A stretch of 64,000 nt of DNA from Bacteroides sp. (lineage in GTDB: Bacteria > Bacteroidota > Bacteroidia > Bacteroidales > Muribaculaceae), in NCBI GenBank assembly GCA_023663525.1, contig JAMPHF010000002.1, positions 782,033-846,032 on the forward strand, given 5' to 3'. Of this stretch, positions 16,433 to 25,823 are shown piece after piece. The translations under genes and the position numbers were made by a program. The number at the start of each line of letters is the position of its first letter. The first letter of the stretch is position 1. The notes below the pieces were generated by a model, which worked only from the letters and a program-made list of their open reading frames with translations, did no database searches and was not told the origin of the DNA.

Positions 16433-17641
16433 ATGAAAGCACTTAGAAATTATCTCAACCGAATCAAGCCCAACTTTGAGCCGGGGGGCAAACTCCATGC
16501 CTTCCGCAGCGTGTTCGACGGATTCGAGACATTCCTCTATACACCCAACACGACATCGACCACCGGTGTCAACGTCCATGACAGTCTTGACTCCAAGCGC
16601 ATCATGATCATTGTGGTGCTTGCGCTCATGCCATGTCTGCTGTTCGGAATGTACAACACCGGCTATCAGAACTGGCTCGCCGCAGGTGCGACGCAATTTC
16701 CCTTCTGGCAGTTGATGGCCTACGGCTTTCTCGCCGTGCTTCCGCGCATCATCGTGGCCTACGTCGTCGGTCTCGGCATTGAATTTGCCGTAGCGCAATG
16801 GCGCAAGGAGGAAATCCAGGAAGGATTTCTCGTCACGGGCATACTCATCCCGCTCATCTGTCCCGTCGAGACCCCGCTGTGGATGCTTGCGGTCGCAACA
16901 GCATTCTCGGTGATCTTCGTCAAGGAAGTGTTTGGCGGCACGGGCTACAATGTGTTCAACGTGGCACTCGTGACGCGTGCAGTCCTCTTTTTCGGCTATC
17001 CCGCACAGATGAGCGGCGACAAGGTGTTCATCTCCACCAAATCCATCTGCGGACTCGGCTTCAATCTCCCCGACTCGTTCACCGGAGCCACCCCGCTCGG
17101 ACAGATAGCCTCGTTCAGCGGTGGCAACCTCGAACTGCTCAACCTTCAGGGCAATCCAATCAGCACGGGCGAGGCTTTCCTCGGACTGATTCCAGGTTCA
17201 TTCGGAGAGACCTCGACACTGGCCATACTCATCGGAGCAATACTGCTCCTCGCCACAGGTATCGCATCGTGGCGCATCATGCTGAGCGTCGTTGCCGGAG
17301 GATTGTTCATGGGATGGATTGCCAACGTGTTTGCCACCCCCACCTATCCAGCGTCATTCCTCAACCCTTGGGACCAGCTTCTTTTCGGAGGCTTCGCTTT
17401 TGCTGCCGTGTTCATGGCCACTGACCCCGTGACAGCGGCAAGGACAAATCCGGGCAAATACATCTATGGCTTCCTCGTCGGCGCAGTCGCCATCATCATC
17501 CGCACCTACAACAATGGCTACCCCGAAGGGGCGATGCTCGCAGTGCTGCTCGGCAACGCGCTTGCACCGCTGATTGACTACTGCGTGGTGCAGCTCAACG
17601 TGTCGCGACGCATGCGCCGACAGCGCAGGACTGCAGCTTGA
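16433..17641 (+). CDS. nqrB: Na+-translocating NADH:quinone reductase subunit B
   Basis: 402 residues with about ten membrane helices. NqrB carries covalently bound FMN and is thought to form the Na+ pathway. The flavinylation threonine is visible near residue 219 in DSFTGATPLGQ (S/T-G-A-T motif). The N-terminal cytoplasmic segment LNRIKPNFEPGGKLHAFRSV is typical. It begins 27 bases after nqrA. An ApbE-type flavin transferase would be needed to attach FMN; none is encoded in this window. Confidence 0.96.
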   Translation: MKALRNYLNRIKPNFEPGGKLHAFRSVFDGFETFLYTPNTTSTTGVNVHDSLDSKRIMIIVVLALMPCLLFGMYNTGYQNWLAAGATQFPFWQLMAYGFLAVLPRIIVAYVVGLGIEFAVAQWRKEEIQEGFLVTGILIPLICPVETPLWMLAVATAFSVIFVKEVFGGTGYNVFNVALVTRAVLFFGYPAQMSGDKVFISTKSICGLGFNLPDSFTGATPLGQIASFSGGNLELLNLQGNPISTGEAFLGLIPGSFGETSTLAILIGAILLLATGIASWRIMLSVVAGGLFMGWIANVFATPTYPASFLNPWDQLLFGGFAFAAVFMATDPVTAARTNPGKYIYGFLVGAVAIIIRTYNNGYPEGAMLAVLLGNALAPLIDYCVVQLNVSRRMRRQRRTAA

Positions 17642-17695
17642 ACTGAATCAATTAATAAGGAAACAATCACACACTCACGATTCAGATATTGACTT

Positions 17696-18403
17696 ATGAA
17701 CAAGCAAAGCAACACATACACAATAATATATATTATAATACTTGTGGTAGTGGTCGGCACAGCTCTCGCAGCCACCTCGCTCGCACTGCGCGGACGACAG
17801 CAGGAGAACATCAACGCCGACAAGATGAGCCAGATTCTCACAGCCGCGCTCATCACCCCCGACAAAAAGGATGTCGTGGCCGAATTTGACAAGTATATCA
17901 CCGAACAGTTCACCGTCAACGAGCGCGGCGAGAGGCTTGACGGCGTGGACGCATTCAACGTCAACGTGGCCGAGCAATGCAAAGTCGCCGCTGACCGCCG
18001 GGAGCTTCCGGTGTTTGTATGCACCACTGCCGACGGCGCGAAGAAATACATCGTCCCCGTCTACGGTGCCGGACTGTGGGGCCCGATCTGGGGCTACGTG
18101 GCCTTCGACTCTGACGGATCGACAATCTACGGCGCATACTTCGCCCATCAGGGCGAGACTCCGGGACTCGGAGCCGAGATTGAAAAGCCTGCGTTCAGTG
18201 ACCAGTTTCAGGGCAAACAGGTGTTCAAGGACGGACGTTTCCGTCCGATTGCAGTCGTCAAGGCCGGACAGCAGCCGCTCAACGGCGAGGACTACGTCGA
18301 TGGAATCTCCGGCGGCACCATCACATCAAAAGGTGTCGGGACCATGCTAGACAATTGCCTCACCCCCTACAAGCGATTCCTCCAAAGTCTCTCCGAACAA
18401 TAA
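17696..18403 (+). CDS. nqrC: Na+-translocating NADH:quinone reductase subunit C
   Basis: 235 residues: one N-terminal membrane helix (about 8-28), then a periplasmic FMN-binding domain. The covalent FMN site is GISGGTITSKGV near residue 207, matching the S-G-x-T-x-T motif. The GAGLWGPIWGYVAF motif is also conserved. The subunit is the second covalent flavin carrier of the complex. It lies 54 bases after nqrB in the operon. Confidence 0.95.
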   Translation: MNKQSNTYTIIYIIILVVVVGTALAATSLALRGRQQENINADKMSQILTAALITPDKKDVVAEFDKYITEQFTVNERGERLDGVDAFNVNVAEQCKVAADRRELPVFVCTTADGAKKYIVPVYGAGLWGPIWGYVAFDSDGSTIYGAYFAHQGETPGLGAEIEKPAFSDQFQGKQVFKDGRFRPIAVVKAGQQPLNGEDYVDGISGGTITSKGVGTMLDNCLTPYKRFLQSLSEQ

Positions 18404-18434
18404 AAGCTAACAACGAACCATACATTGTAAAGTC

Positions 18435-19064
18435 ATGGCTGATAAAATCAATAACAAAGAGGTGCTTTTCAATCCTCTTTCAAAAAACAATCCAGTCGTG
18501 GTGCAGATACTCGGCATTTGCTCCGTGCTCGCCGTCACAGCCAAACTCGAACCGGCCATAGTCATGGGAGTATCGGTCATCGCCGTTCTCGCCTTTGCCA
18601 ACGTCATCATCTCGCTCCTGCGCAACACCATCCCCACCAACATCCGCATCATCGTGCAGCTTGTCGTGGTGGCCGGACTTGTGGTGATTGTCGATCAAGT
18701 GCTGAAAGCCTACGCCTACGATGCCTCCAAACAGCTCTCCGTCTTCATCGGACTCATCATCACCAACTGTATCCTCATGGGCCGTCTCGAAGCCTTTGCC
18801 ATGGCCAACAAACCCTGGCCGTCGTTTCTCGACGGTGTCGGCAACGGTGTCGGCTATGCCATAATCCTCATCATCGTCGGTTTCTTCCGCGAACTCCTCG
18901 GAAGCGGGACACTGCTCGGCTATCAAGTGGTGCCGCAGAGCTTCTATGATGCCGGATATGTCAACAACGGACTCATGATCCTGCCCCCAATGGCTCTCAT
19001 CGTGGTCGCATGTATCATCTGGGTGCAGCGCAGCTACAACAAGGACCTTCAGGAAGGCAACTGA
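18435..19064 (+). CDS. nqrD: Na+-translocating NADH:quinone reductase subunit D
   Basis: 209 residues, six membrane helices. NqrD and NqrE form a symmetric pair in the membrane that holds an iron centre and takes part in Na+ movement. The N-terminal LFNPLSKNNPVVVQILGICS and the cysteine in IITNCILMGRLEAFAM are family hallmarks. It starts 31 bases after nqrC. Confidence 0.95.
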   Translation: MADKINNKEVLFNPLSKNNPVVVQILGICSVLAVTAKLEPAIVMGVSVIAVLAFANVIISLLRNTIPTNIRIIVQLVVVAGLVVIVDQVLKAYAYDASKQLSVFIGLIITNCILMGRLEAFAMANKPWPSFLDGVGNGVGYAIILIIVGFFRELLGSGTLLGYQVVPQSFYDAGYVNNGLMILPPMALIVVACIIWVQRSYNKDLQEGN

Positions 19065-19105
19065 GATAATCCTCCATTACGTTCACACCTAAAATTCTAC
19101 CTCAC

Positions 19106-19723
19106 GTGGAAAATTTCAATATCTTCATAAGGTCAATTTTTGTTGACAACATGATCTTTGCCTACTTCCTTGGCATGTGCTCATTCATCGCCGTGTCAAA
19201 GAACGTGAAGACCGCCTTCGGACTTGGCGTCGCCGTGACATTCATGCTCGTGGTGACTCTCCCGGTCAACTATCTGCTCCAGACCTACGTCCTGAGCGCA
19301 GGAGCTTTGACATGGCTCGGACCAGAATATGCCGAGGTTGACCTGAGCTTCCTCTCGCTCATAATGTTTATCGCAGTGATAGCCTCAATGACCCAGCTCG
19401 TCGAGATGACGGTCGAGAAATACAGTCCCGCGCTCTATTCATCGCTCGGAATCTTCCTCCCGCTCATCGCCGTCAACTGTGCCATCCTCGGAGGCTCACT
19501 GTTCATGCAGCAGCGCGATTTCCCGAGCGTATGGACGGCAGTCTGCGCCGGTGGCGGCTGGGGTCTCGGCTGGCTTCTCGCCATCACGGCTATCGCAGCC
19601 ATACGCGAACGCCTCGCCACCTACTCCAACATCCCCCGTCCGCTCCGTGGCGTAGGCATCACATTCATCCTGACAGCACTCATGGGCATCGCATTCATGA
19701 GCTTCCTCGGCATCAAAATCTGA
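19106..19723 (+). CDS. nqrE: Na+-translocating NADH:quinone reductase subunit E
   Basis: 205 residues, six membrane helices, partner of NqrD. The start codon is GTG; no ATG gives the conserved beginning (NIFIRSIFVDNMIFAYFLGM). The second conserved cysteine is in PLIAVNCAILGGSLF. Together with the NqrD cysteines these would ligate the intramembrane iron centre known from the family. It lies 41 bases after nqrD. Confidence 0.95.
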   Translation: MENFNIFIRSIFVDNMIFAYFLGMCSFIAVSKNVKTAFGLGVAVTFMLVVTLPVNYLLQTYVLSAGALTWLGPEYAEVDLSFLSLIMFIAVIASMTQLVEMTVEKYSPALYSSLGIFLPLIAVNCAILGGSLFMQQRDFPSVWTAVCAGGGWGLGWLLAITAIAAIRERLATYSNIPRPLRGVGITFILTALMGIAFMSFLGIKI

Positions 19724-19781
19724 CCGGGAGTTTACGAGTGCATCGCATAACATATAACCACAACTTCACAAGCGCATAATC

Positions 19782-21047
19782 ATGTTAACGATACTTTCAG
19801 GCGTCAGCATTTTTCTCATCATCACACTCATACTGGTGATGATACTCCTGCTCGCAAAGAAATATCTTGTCCACTCCGGCAAGGTAAAGATAACCATCAA
19901 TTCCGACACCGTCGTCGAAGCTGAATCAGGCAAATCACTCCTCTCGACCCTCGCCGACCAAAACATATTCCTCCCCTCGGCGTGCGGTGGCAAAGGCAGT
20001 TGCGGTCAGTGCAAATGTCAAGTGTTCAACGGCGGAGGCGACATACTCCCGACCGAAAAGGTCCACTTCTCGCGCAAGGAGCAGCAAGCCAACTGGCGAC
20101 TCGGATGTCAAGTGAAAATCAAGGAGGATTGCTCGATCGGCATACCCGCCTCCGTGCTTGATGTAAAGGAATGGGAGTGTGAGGTAATCTCCAACAAGAA
20201 CGTCGCCACATTCATCAAGGAATTCATCGTCGCCCTCCCGAAAGGCGCACACATGGATTTCATCCCGGGATCATACGCCCAAATCAAGATACCGACCTAC
20301 GAGATGGACTATGACAAGGACATCGACAAGGCTTCGATCGGCGATGAATACCTCCCGTCATGGGAAAAATTCGGTCTTTTCAGCCTGAAATGCAAAAACA
20401 CAGAGACGACCGTCCGTGCCTACTCAATGGCCAACTATCCGGAGGAGGGCGACCGCATCATGCTCACAGTCCGAATAGCTACCCCACCCTTCAAACCGAA
20501 ACCTCAGGTGGGTTTCCAGGATGTCATGCCGGGAATTGCATCAAGCTACATCTTCACACTCAAACCGGGCGACAAGGTGCGCATGAGCGGCCCCTACGGC
20601 GACTTCCACCCGATTGTCGATTCCAAGGCTGAGATGATGTGGATCGGCGGCGGCGCAGGCATGGCCCCCCTCCGCGCACAGATAATGTGGATGACAAAGA
20701 CGCTCCAGACGCGCGACAGGGTGATGAACTACTTCTACGGTGCGCGTGCGCTCAACGAGGTGTTCTACCTCGACGACTTCATGCAGCTCGAAAAGGACTT
20801 CCCCAACTTCAAGTTCCACCTCGCCCTTGACCGTCCCGATCCCGCCGCCGATGCCGCCGGAGTCAAGTACACCGCCGGATTCGTCCATCAGGTAATCTAC
20901 GAGACATATCTCAAGAACCATCCCGAGCCGGAGGACATCGAATACTACATGTGCGGTCCCGGTCCGATGAGCGCGGCTGTCAACAAGATGCTCGATGACC
21001 TCGGCGTAGACCCCGAATCAGTCCACTACGACAATTTCGGCGGATAA
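19782..21047 (+). CDS. nqrF: Na+-translocating NADH:quinone reductase subunit F
   Basis: 421 residues. NqrF is the electron entry subunit: an N-terminal membrane helix (about 2-25), a ferredoxin-like domain with the 2Fe-2S cysteines in SACGGKGSCGQCKCQV (from about residue 66) and a fourth in RLGCQV (about 109), then FAD-binding (RAYSMANYP) and NADH-binding (MWIGGGAGMAPLRAQI; YYMCGPGPM) domains like ferredoxin reductases. It is the last gene of the operon and a terminator follows. Confidence 0.97.
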   Translation: MLTILSGVSIFLIITLILVMILLLAKKYLVHSGKVKITINSDTVVEAESGKSLLSTLADQNIFLPSACGGKGSCGQCKCQVFNGGGDILPTEKVHFSRKEQQANWRLGCQVKIKEDCSIGIPASVLDVKEWECEVISNKNVATFIKEFIVALPKGAHMDFIPGSYAQIKIPTYEMDYDKDIDKASIGDEYLPSWEKFGLFSLKCKNTETTVRAYSMANYPEEGDRIMLTVRIATPPFKPKPQVGFQDVMPGIASSYIFTLKPGDKVRMSGPYGDFHPIVDSKAEMMWIGGGAGMAPLRAQIMWMTKTLQTRDRVMNYFYGARALNEVFYLDDFMQLEKDFPNFKFHLALDRPDPAADAAGVKYTAGFVHQVIYETYLKNHPEPEDIEYYMCGPGPMSAAVNKMLDDLGVDPESVHYDNFGG

Positions 21048-21093
21048 CTGCAAAAAAAATAACAGCGCAGTCACAAGCACTGCCCCCCTCACC

Positions 21094-21147
21094 AAAGGAG
21101 ACAACAGGGAAGCGGAAGAAATTCCACCCCCGGCTGTCTCCTTTTTT
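21094..21147 (+). terminator. Terminator of the nqr operon
   Basis: GGAGACA (21097-21103) and TGTCTCC (21135-21141) form a stem preceded by AAA and followed by six T residues (21142-21147), 47 bases after the nqrF stop. Confidence 0.85.
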
Positions 21148-21222
21148 CATGACCTCTCACGTGACTTTCACATGGCTATTGCCACATGACATCCGTATTT
21201 CAGACATGTCAACTCAACTAAT

Positions 21223-21237
21223 TGGCACGATTTTTGT
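21223..21237 (+). promoter_or_regulatory. Sigma-54-like promoter upstream of clpB
   Basis: TGGCAC at 21223-21228, five bases, then TTGT at 21234-21237: the -24/-12 pattern with GG and the second element ten bases apart, and only the last C of TTGC missing. It lies about 115 bases before the clpB ATG. No TAnnTTTG box is visible in 21148-21350. A GACATGTC palindrome (21213-21220) is just upstream. The same element precedes clpC. Confidence 0.5.
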
Positions 21238-21350
21238 TAGATTTATATAAGAGGGGGCTCAGCCACCACCCTGTGAGCGTGCATGAGAACCCGACAGACA
21301 ATTATCCATACGAAACAGAAAAACAAAAACTCACAACTTCAACATAGCTC

Positions 21351-23939
21351 ATGAACTTCAATAATTTTACAATCAAGTCACAGGAAGCGATACAAAAGGC
21401 CATAGAGATTACCCGCGCAGCAGGTAATCAAGCTATCGAGCCGGTGCATTTGCTCAAAGGAGTCATGACCGAAGGGGAATCTCTCATCAACTTCATTTTC
21501 TCCAAGGTCGGCGCCAATACCGCCACCTTGATGCGTCAGGTTGACACGAAAATCGCAGCCGAGCCCAAAGTGTCAGGCGGCGAGCCCTACCTCAGTCGCA
21601 GCTCCAATGATGTCCTGCAGAAAGCCCTCGACATCGCCAAGAAACAAGGTGACGAGTACGTCACTCTCGAAGCATTACTCTTAGCCATCTTCACGGTCAA
21701 CTCTCCCGCTGCGACCATACTCAAGGATGCGGGATTGAGCCAGCGTGAGCTTGAATCAGCTATCGGAGAGCTTCGTAAAGGCAAGAAGGCCACCGACCAG
21801 AGCGCAGAGGACACGTATCAAGCCCTGTCAAAGTATGCCATCAATCTTAACGAGCGTGCCCGCGAAGGCAAACTTGATCCGGTCATCGGCCGTGACGATG
21901 AGATCCGCCGCGTCCTCCAGATCCTCTCACGCCGTACCAAGAACAACCCGATGCTCATCGGCGAACCGGGCACAGGCAAAACCGCCATCGCCGAGGGTCT
22001 GGCGCAGCGCATAGTGCGTGGCGACGTTCCTGAGAACCTGCGCACGAAGCAAATCTATTCGCTCGACATGGGCGCGCTTGTGGCAGGTGCGAAGTACAAA
22101 GGTGAATTCGAGGAGCGACTGAAAGCCATTGTCAACGAAGTCACCGGAGCTGACGGCGAAATCATCCTTTTCATTGATGAGATCCACACCCTCGTCGGAG
22201 CAGGCAAGGGTGAGGGAGCGATGGATGCCGCCAATATCCTCAAACCGGCTCTTGCCCGAGGCGAACTCCGCTCAATCGGTGCCACCACCCTCGATGAATA
22301 CCAGAAGTATTTCGAGAAGGACAAGGCTCTTGAACGCCGATTCCAGAAAGTGATGGTCAATGAGCCTGACGAGGCTGCCGCAATCGCAATCCTCCGAGGA
22401 CTGAAGGAACGCTACGAGAACCACCACAAAGTCCGCATCCGCGATGAGGCGATTATCGCCGCCGTCACCCTCTCGGAGCGTTATATCACCGACCGTTTCC
22501 TCCCCGACAAGGCAATCGACCTCGTTGACGAAGCAGCCTCGAAACTGCGTCTTGAAATCGACTCCGTGCCTCAGGCACTCGATGAGATCACCCGACTGAT
22601 TGCCCAAAAGGAAATCGAACGTGAGGCCATCAAGCGTGAAGGCGACACTGAGAAGGTCAAGGAAATAGAGAAAAGCCTCGCCGACCTGCGCGATCAGGAG
22701 AAGGAATTCACGGCAAAATGGAAGGCTGAGAAAGACCTCATCAACAAAATCCAGCAAAACAAGATTGACATCGAGCAACTCAACTTCGATGCAGAGCGTG
22801 CCGAACGCGAAGGCGACTATGCGAAGGTCGCTGAAATCCGCTACTCGAAAGTGCAGCAGAAGGAGCAGGAGAACGCAGCAATCCAGGAGCAGCTCAAGGT
22901 GATGCAGGGCGAGAAAGCCTTCATCAAGGAGGAGGTTGACTCCGAGGACATCGCCGATGTCGTGTCGCGCTGGACAGGAATCCCGGTCAACAAGATGGTC
23001 CAGAGCGAGAAAGAAAAACTTCTCCATCTCGAAGCCGAACTCCACAACCGCGTTGTCGGGCAGAACGATGCAATCGCAGCCATCGCCGATGCAGTCCGCC
23101 GCTCACGTGCGGGACTCAACGACCCGCGCCGACCCATCGGTTCGTTCATCTTCCTCGGCACTACGGGTGTCGGAAAGACAGAGCTTGCGAAAGCACTCGC
23201 CGAATACCTCTTTGACGACGAGAACATGATGACCCGTATCGACATGAGCGAATATCAGGAGAAGCACTCCGTCAGCCGTCTCGTCGGCGCGCCTCCGGGA
23301 TATGTCGGCTACGATGAGGGCGGTCAGCTCACCGAGGCAGTGCGTCGCAAACCCTACTCAGTGGTGCTGTTCGACGAAATTGAGAAAGCACACCCCGATG
23401 TGTTCAACATACTACTGCAAGTGCTTGACGACGGTCACCTCACCGACAACAAGGGTCGCCTCGTCAACTTCAAGAACACCATCATCATCATGACTTCCAA
23501 CATGGGATCGAACGTCATCCGCGAGAACTTCTCGAAACTGACACCCGAAAACCGTGGCGAAGTCATCGAGAAGACCAAGGTTGAAGTGCTTGAACTGCTC
23601 AAACAGACCATCCGGCCTGAATTCCTCAACCGTATCGACGAGATCATCATGTTCACACCTCTCAACGAAAAGGAAATAGAGGAAATCGTCGGGCTGCAGA
23701 TCAAATCCATACAGCGTATGCTTGCCAAAAACGGTGTCACGCTCGAAGTCACCCCGAAGGCACTCAAATATCTTGCCGAGGAGGGCTACGATCCCGAATT
23801 CGGTGCACGACCAGTCAAGCGTGTCATTCACCGCATGGTCCTCAATCAGTTGTCGAAAGACATCCTTGCCCAAAAGGTCGATCGAGATCATCCGATCGTC
23901 ATCGACTACGACGGTTCGGACATCGTCTTCCGTAACTGA
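21351..23939 (+). CDS. clpB: ATP-dependent disaggregase chaperone ClpB
   Basis: 862 residues, full length. ClpB is a hexameric AAA+ machine in the cytoplasm that, with DnaK, pulls apart aggregated proteins after stress. Seen in order: Clp_N double repeat (1-145), first AAA+ domain with Walker A GEPGTGKT (about 204-211) and [10 protein letters not shown], the long coiled-coil middle domain (about 400-520, Glu/Lys/Arg-rich) that marks ClpB, second AAA+ with GTTGVGKT (about 603-610) and the C-terminal D2-small domain. No ClpP-binding loop was recognised, as expected. It is monocistronic with a sigma-54-like promoter. Confidence 0.97.
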   Translation: MNFNNFTIKSQEAIQKAIEITRAAGNQAIEPVHLLKGVMTEGESLINFIFSKVGANTATLMRQVDTKIAAEPKVSGGEPYLSRSSNDVLQKALDIAKKQGDEYVTLEALLLAIFTVNSPAATILKDAGLSQRELESAIGELRKGKKATDQSAEDTYQALSKYAINLNERAREGKLDPVIGRDDEIRRVLQILSRRTKNNPMLIGEPGTGKTAIAEGLAQRIVRGDVPENLRTKQIYSLDMGALVAGAKYKGEFEERLKAIVNEVTGADGEIILFIDEIHTLVGAGKGEGAMDAANILKPALARGELRSIGATTLDEYQKYFEKDKALERRFQKVMVNEPDEAAAIAILRGLKERYENHHKVRIRDEAIIAAVTLSERYITDRFLPDKAIDLVDEAASKLRLEIDSVPQALDEITRLIAQKEIEREAIKREGDTEKVKEIEKSLADLRDQEKEFTAKWKAEKDLINKIQQNKIDIEQLNFDAERAEREGDYAKVAEIRYSKVQQKEQENAAIQEQLKVMQGEKAFIKEEVDSEDIADVVSRWTGIPVNKMVQSEKEKLLHLEAELHNRVVGQNDAIAAIADAVRRSRAGLNDPRRPIGSFIFLGTTGVGKTELAKALAEYLFDDENMMTRIDMSEYQEKHSVSRLVGAPPGYVGYDEGGQLTEAVRRKPYSVVLFDEIEKAHPDVFNILLQVLDDGHLTDNKGRLVNFKNTIIIMTSNMGSNVIRENFSKLTPENRGEVIEKTKVEVLELLKQTIRPEFLNRIDEIIMFTPLNEKEIEEIVGLQIKSIQRMLAKNGVTLEVTPKALKYLAEEGYDPEFGARPVKRVIHRMVLNQLSKDILAQKVDRDHPIVIDYDGSDIVFRN

Positions 23940-24031
23940 CCCTAAGGAGAGAGCGGCAGCATAAAAATGTGGTAAATCCCATAAATGATCATACACACGA
24001 ATTATACATTAAACATTATTTTAATTAGACT

Positions 24032-24508
24032 ATGAAACGATTACTCTATCTATTGTTCGTGCTTCCGTTGCTCGGTCTCATATCATCGTGTGACGATGAC
24101 AAGAATCTTCCTGATGTCAACCTCTCGATAGACTATGAGGGAGCGACCGCAGAAGACGGAACACTCTACGTGGTCCAGGGTGATACCCTCAACATCACCG
24201 CACTCCGAGCCATCCCCGCCGAAGGGACCAAGGCAGCCACCATCGGCGTTGCAGCCTACTTCTGGGACGGAATCCCACAGGGACGTACCGCCATCTCCCC
24301 CTTCCCCATCAGCATATACACCGCTGACATGGAAGTCGGGCAGCACTATCTCGGTGTTGATGCAACCATCCTTCAGGTCGATAAGGAAGTCGGTTTTGCA
24401 ATCACCAGCTTCCCGATAGTCATTGTGGCCGACGATACCCAGCAACCCGGTGACGACCAGACAGGCACAATCACTCCCGAAACCCGCATCAGCGACAAAG
24501 AGAATTAG
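24032..24508 (+). CDS. Small secreted lipoprotein of unknown function
   Basis: 158 residues. The N-terminus has a signal peptide ending in a lipobox (LLGLISSCDDDKN, Cys at about 20), so it should be lipidated; Asp residues just after the Cys are common in Bacteroidetes lipoproteins. The rest is a single predicted beta-rich domain (about 30-140) with a polar Gln/Asp/Thr tail. I do not recognise a family. It lies 92 bases after clpB, has no obvious promoter of its own, and is followed by a hairpin terminator. Confidence 0.75.
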   Translation: MKRLLYLLFVLPLLGLISSCDDDKNLPDVNLSIDYEGATAEDGTLYVVQGDTLNITALRAIPAEGTKAATIGVAAYFWDGIPQGRTAISPFPISIYTADMEVGQHYLGVDATILQVDKEVGFAITSFPIVIVADDTQQPGDDQTGTITPETRISDKEN

Positions 24509-24547
24509 TCCGAATCCCCCCGACATCCGGTCGTAAATATTTCAAAG

Positions 24548-24595
24548 TACCCCTGCGAATTATTGTTACAAATCAATATTTTGCAGGGGTATTTT
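24548..24595 (+). terminator. Terminator after the small lipoprotein gene
   Basis: Perfect 9-base arms TACCCCTGC (24548-24556) and GCAGGGGTA (24583-24591), followed by TTTT. The long AT-rich loop can pair further. Confidence 0.7.
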
Positions 24596-24639
24596 GAATA
24601 AAAGCCACAAAAAAGAGTGTCTAATCCAAAATAAAAGCG

Positions 24640-24647
24640 TACCTTTG
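24640..24647 (+). promoter_or_regulatory. -7 element of the polysaccharide export genes
   Basis: TACCTTTG; the -33 side is weak. Transcription would begin near 24653, leaving a leader of about 345 bases before the ATG at 24999. A bulged hairpin (TGTCAATGGA with TCCATTTTGACA, about 24650-24682) lies at the very start of the leader. Confidence 0.5.
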
Positions 24648-24812
24648 CCTTGTCAATGGAGGAGAAATTCCATTTTGACAGGAAAAGCGTTCTGCTTTCT
24701 TTCTCAAGTGAAAAAATCGCCAATTTTATGAGCTGAGGGAAGGGAGATTAGACGCTCTTCTGTATTGTTGTACCTGTATGCCAGTAAATGACTGACACAT
24801 AGATACCAATCC

Positions 24813-24907
24813 AGTGGGGCTTTTATTCATCTTTTTCAGTCGGCTCAGGCGTTTGGCGATGCCCTTCACTTCTGAAAAAGCGAAGAAGTTCCCCACTTTT
24901 CTTTTTT
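24813..24907 (+). promoter_or_regulatory. Attenuator-like nested terminator in the wza-like leader
   Basis: AGTGGGG (24813-24819) pairs with CCCCACT (24891-24897), which is followed by TTTCTTTTTT; inside it CTTTTTCAG (24831-24839) pairs perfectly with CTGAAAAAG (24872-24880). The structure looks like an intrinsic terminator placed about 100 bases before the first gene. A further hairpin, CGCGCC/GGCGCG at 24963-24985, sits just before the start codon. Confidence 0.55.
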
Positions 24908-24998
24908 ACTATCACAGAGAGAGAAAAACACCCGGCGGGAACAGGGTAAGAGTCTATAATCACGCGCCTTAGGGATACCGGCGCGAAAAACAAGCGAA

Positions 24999-25796
24999 AT
25001 GAAACCCTACTTCTTAGCTGCCTTAGTCGCACTCATCGCCGCTTCATCCTGTTCTACACCCAAAGACATCATCTACTTTCAGGACATCTCCAACGAGCAA
25101 ACCTATTCCGGCTATCAACAGACCATCGCCATAAAGCCGGCCGACCGGCTATCCATCCTTGTCCATTCCCGCGACCAGCAGCTCGTTGACCTTTTCAATC
25201 TGCCCTACTCGCCGCGCATCCTCGGCACGTCGAGCAACAACTACACACGAAGCACCAACCAAGGCATCAGCACCTACACCGTCTCGCCCGAAGGCAAAAT
25301 CGATTTCCCGCTTCTCGGCGAAGTGAAAGTCGGAGGGATGACCCGTCTTGAGATTGCAGGACTGATCAAAGGGATGTTGATTTCAAAAGATTATGTCAGA
25401 GACCCGGTGGTCACAGTCGAGTTAACCAACGGCATTGTCTCAGTGCTCGGCGAGGTCAGCCACCCCGGCTCATACAGCATTGACCGTGACGACATGACAA
25501 TCCTTGACGCGCTCGGACTTGCCGGCGACCTGACCATCTATGGCCGCCGCGAAGACGTGAAGCTCATCCGCTCAAACGGCGACAGCCAGGAGACCTACGT
25601 TGTCAGCCTCCTCGACGCTCAGAAGCTGCGAAGCTCACCCGCCTATTTCATCCAGCAGGACGACGTCATCTACGTGGATCCCAACGACACCCGCATACGT
25701 CAAAGTACCATCAACGGCAACACCGTCCTCACTCCATCATTCTGGATTTCGCTTGCATCACTCGCCACAACAATAACAGCACTCTGCATCCGCTAA
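24999..25796 (+). CDS. Polysaccharide export outer-membrane lipoprotein, Wza-like
   Basis: 265 residues. The signal peptide ends in a lipobox (ALIAASSCSTPKD, Cys about 19). A Poly_export domain follows (IKPADRLSILVHSRDQQLVD, about 45-130) and an SLBB domain (VSVLGEVSHPGSYSIDRDDM, about 145-230), then a C-terminal hydrophobic helix (WISLASLATTITALCI) that would sit in the outer membrane as in Wza. These proteins form the outer-membrane exit channel for capsule or exopolysaccharide. It is the first gene of a pair with the Wzc-like kinase 27 bases downstream. Confidence 0.92.
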   Translation: MKPYFLAALVALIAASSCSTPKDIIYFQDISNEQTYSGYQQTIAIKPADRLSILVHSRDQQLVDLFNLPYSPRILGTSSNNYTRSTNQGISTYTVSPEGKIDFPLLGEVKVGGMTRLEIAGLIKGMLISKDYVRDPVVTVELTNGIVSVLGEVSHPGSYSIDRDDMTILDALGLAGDLTIYGRREDVKLIRSNGDSQETYVVSLLDAQKLRSSPAYFIQQDDVIYVDPNDTRIRQSTINGNTVLTPSFWISLASLATTITALCIR

Positions 25797-25823
25797 TCAA
25801 CATCTTGTCCAAACACTCTCATC

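Noticed and set aside
15059..21047. The six-gene operon considered as an Rnf complex.
   Set aside because: Subunit A and C types, the S-G-x-T-type flavin sites in B and C, and the F subunit with ferredoxin plus FAD/NADH domains identify NQR.
22272..23045. A 257-codon frame antisense to clpB, and other long antisense frames (for example 43431-44444 over gyrA and 16193-16798 over nqrA/nqrB).
   Set aside because: All lie fully opposite well-supported genes and have low-complexity or unfamiliar composition; they are products of codon bias on the real strand.
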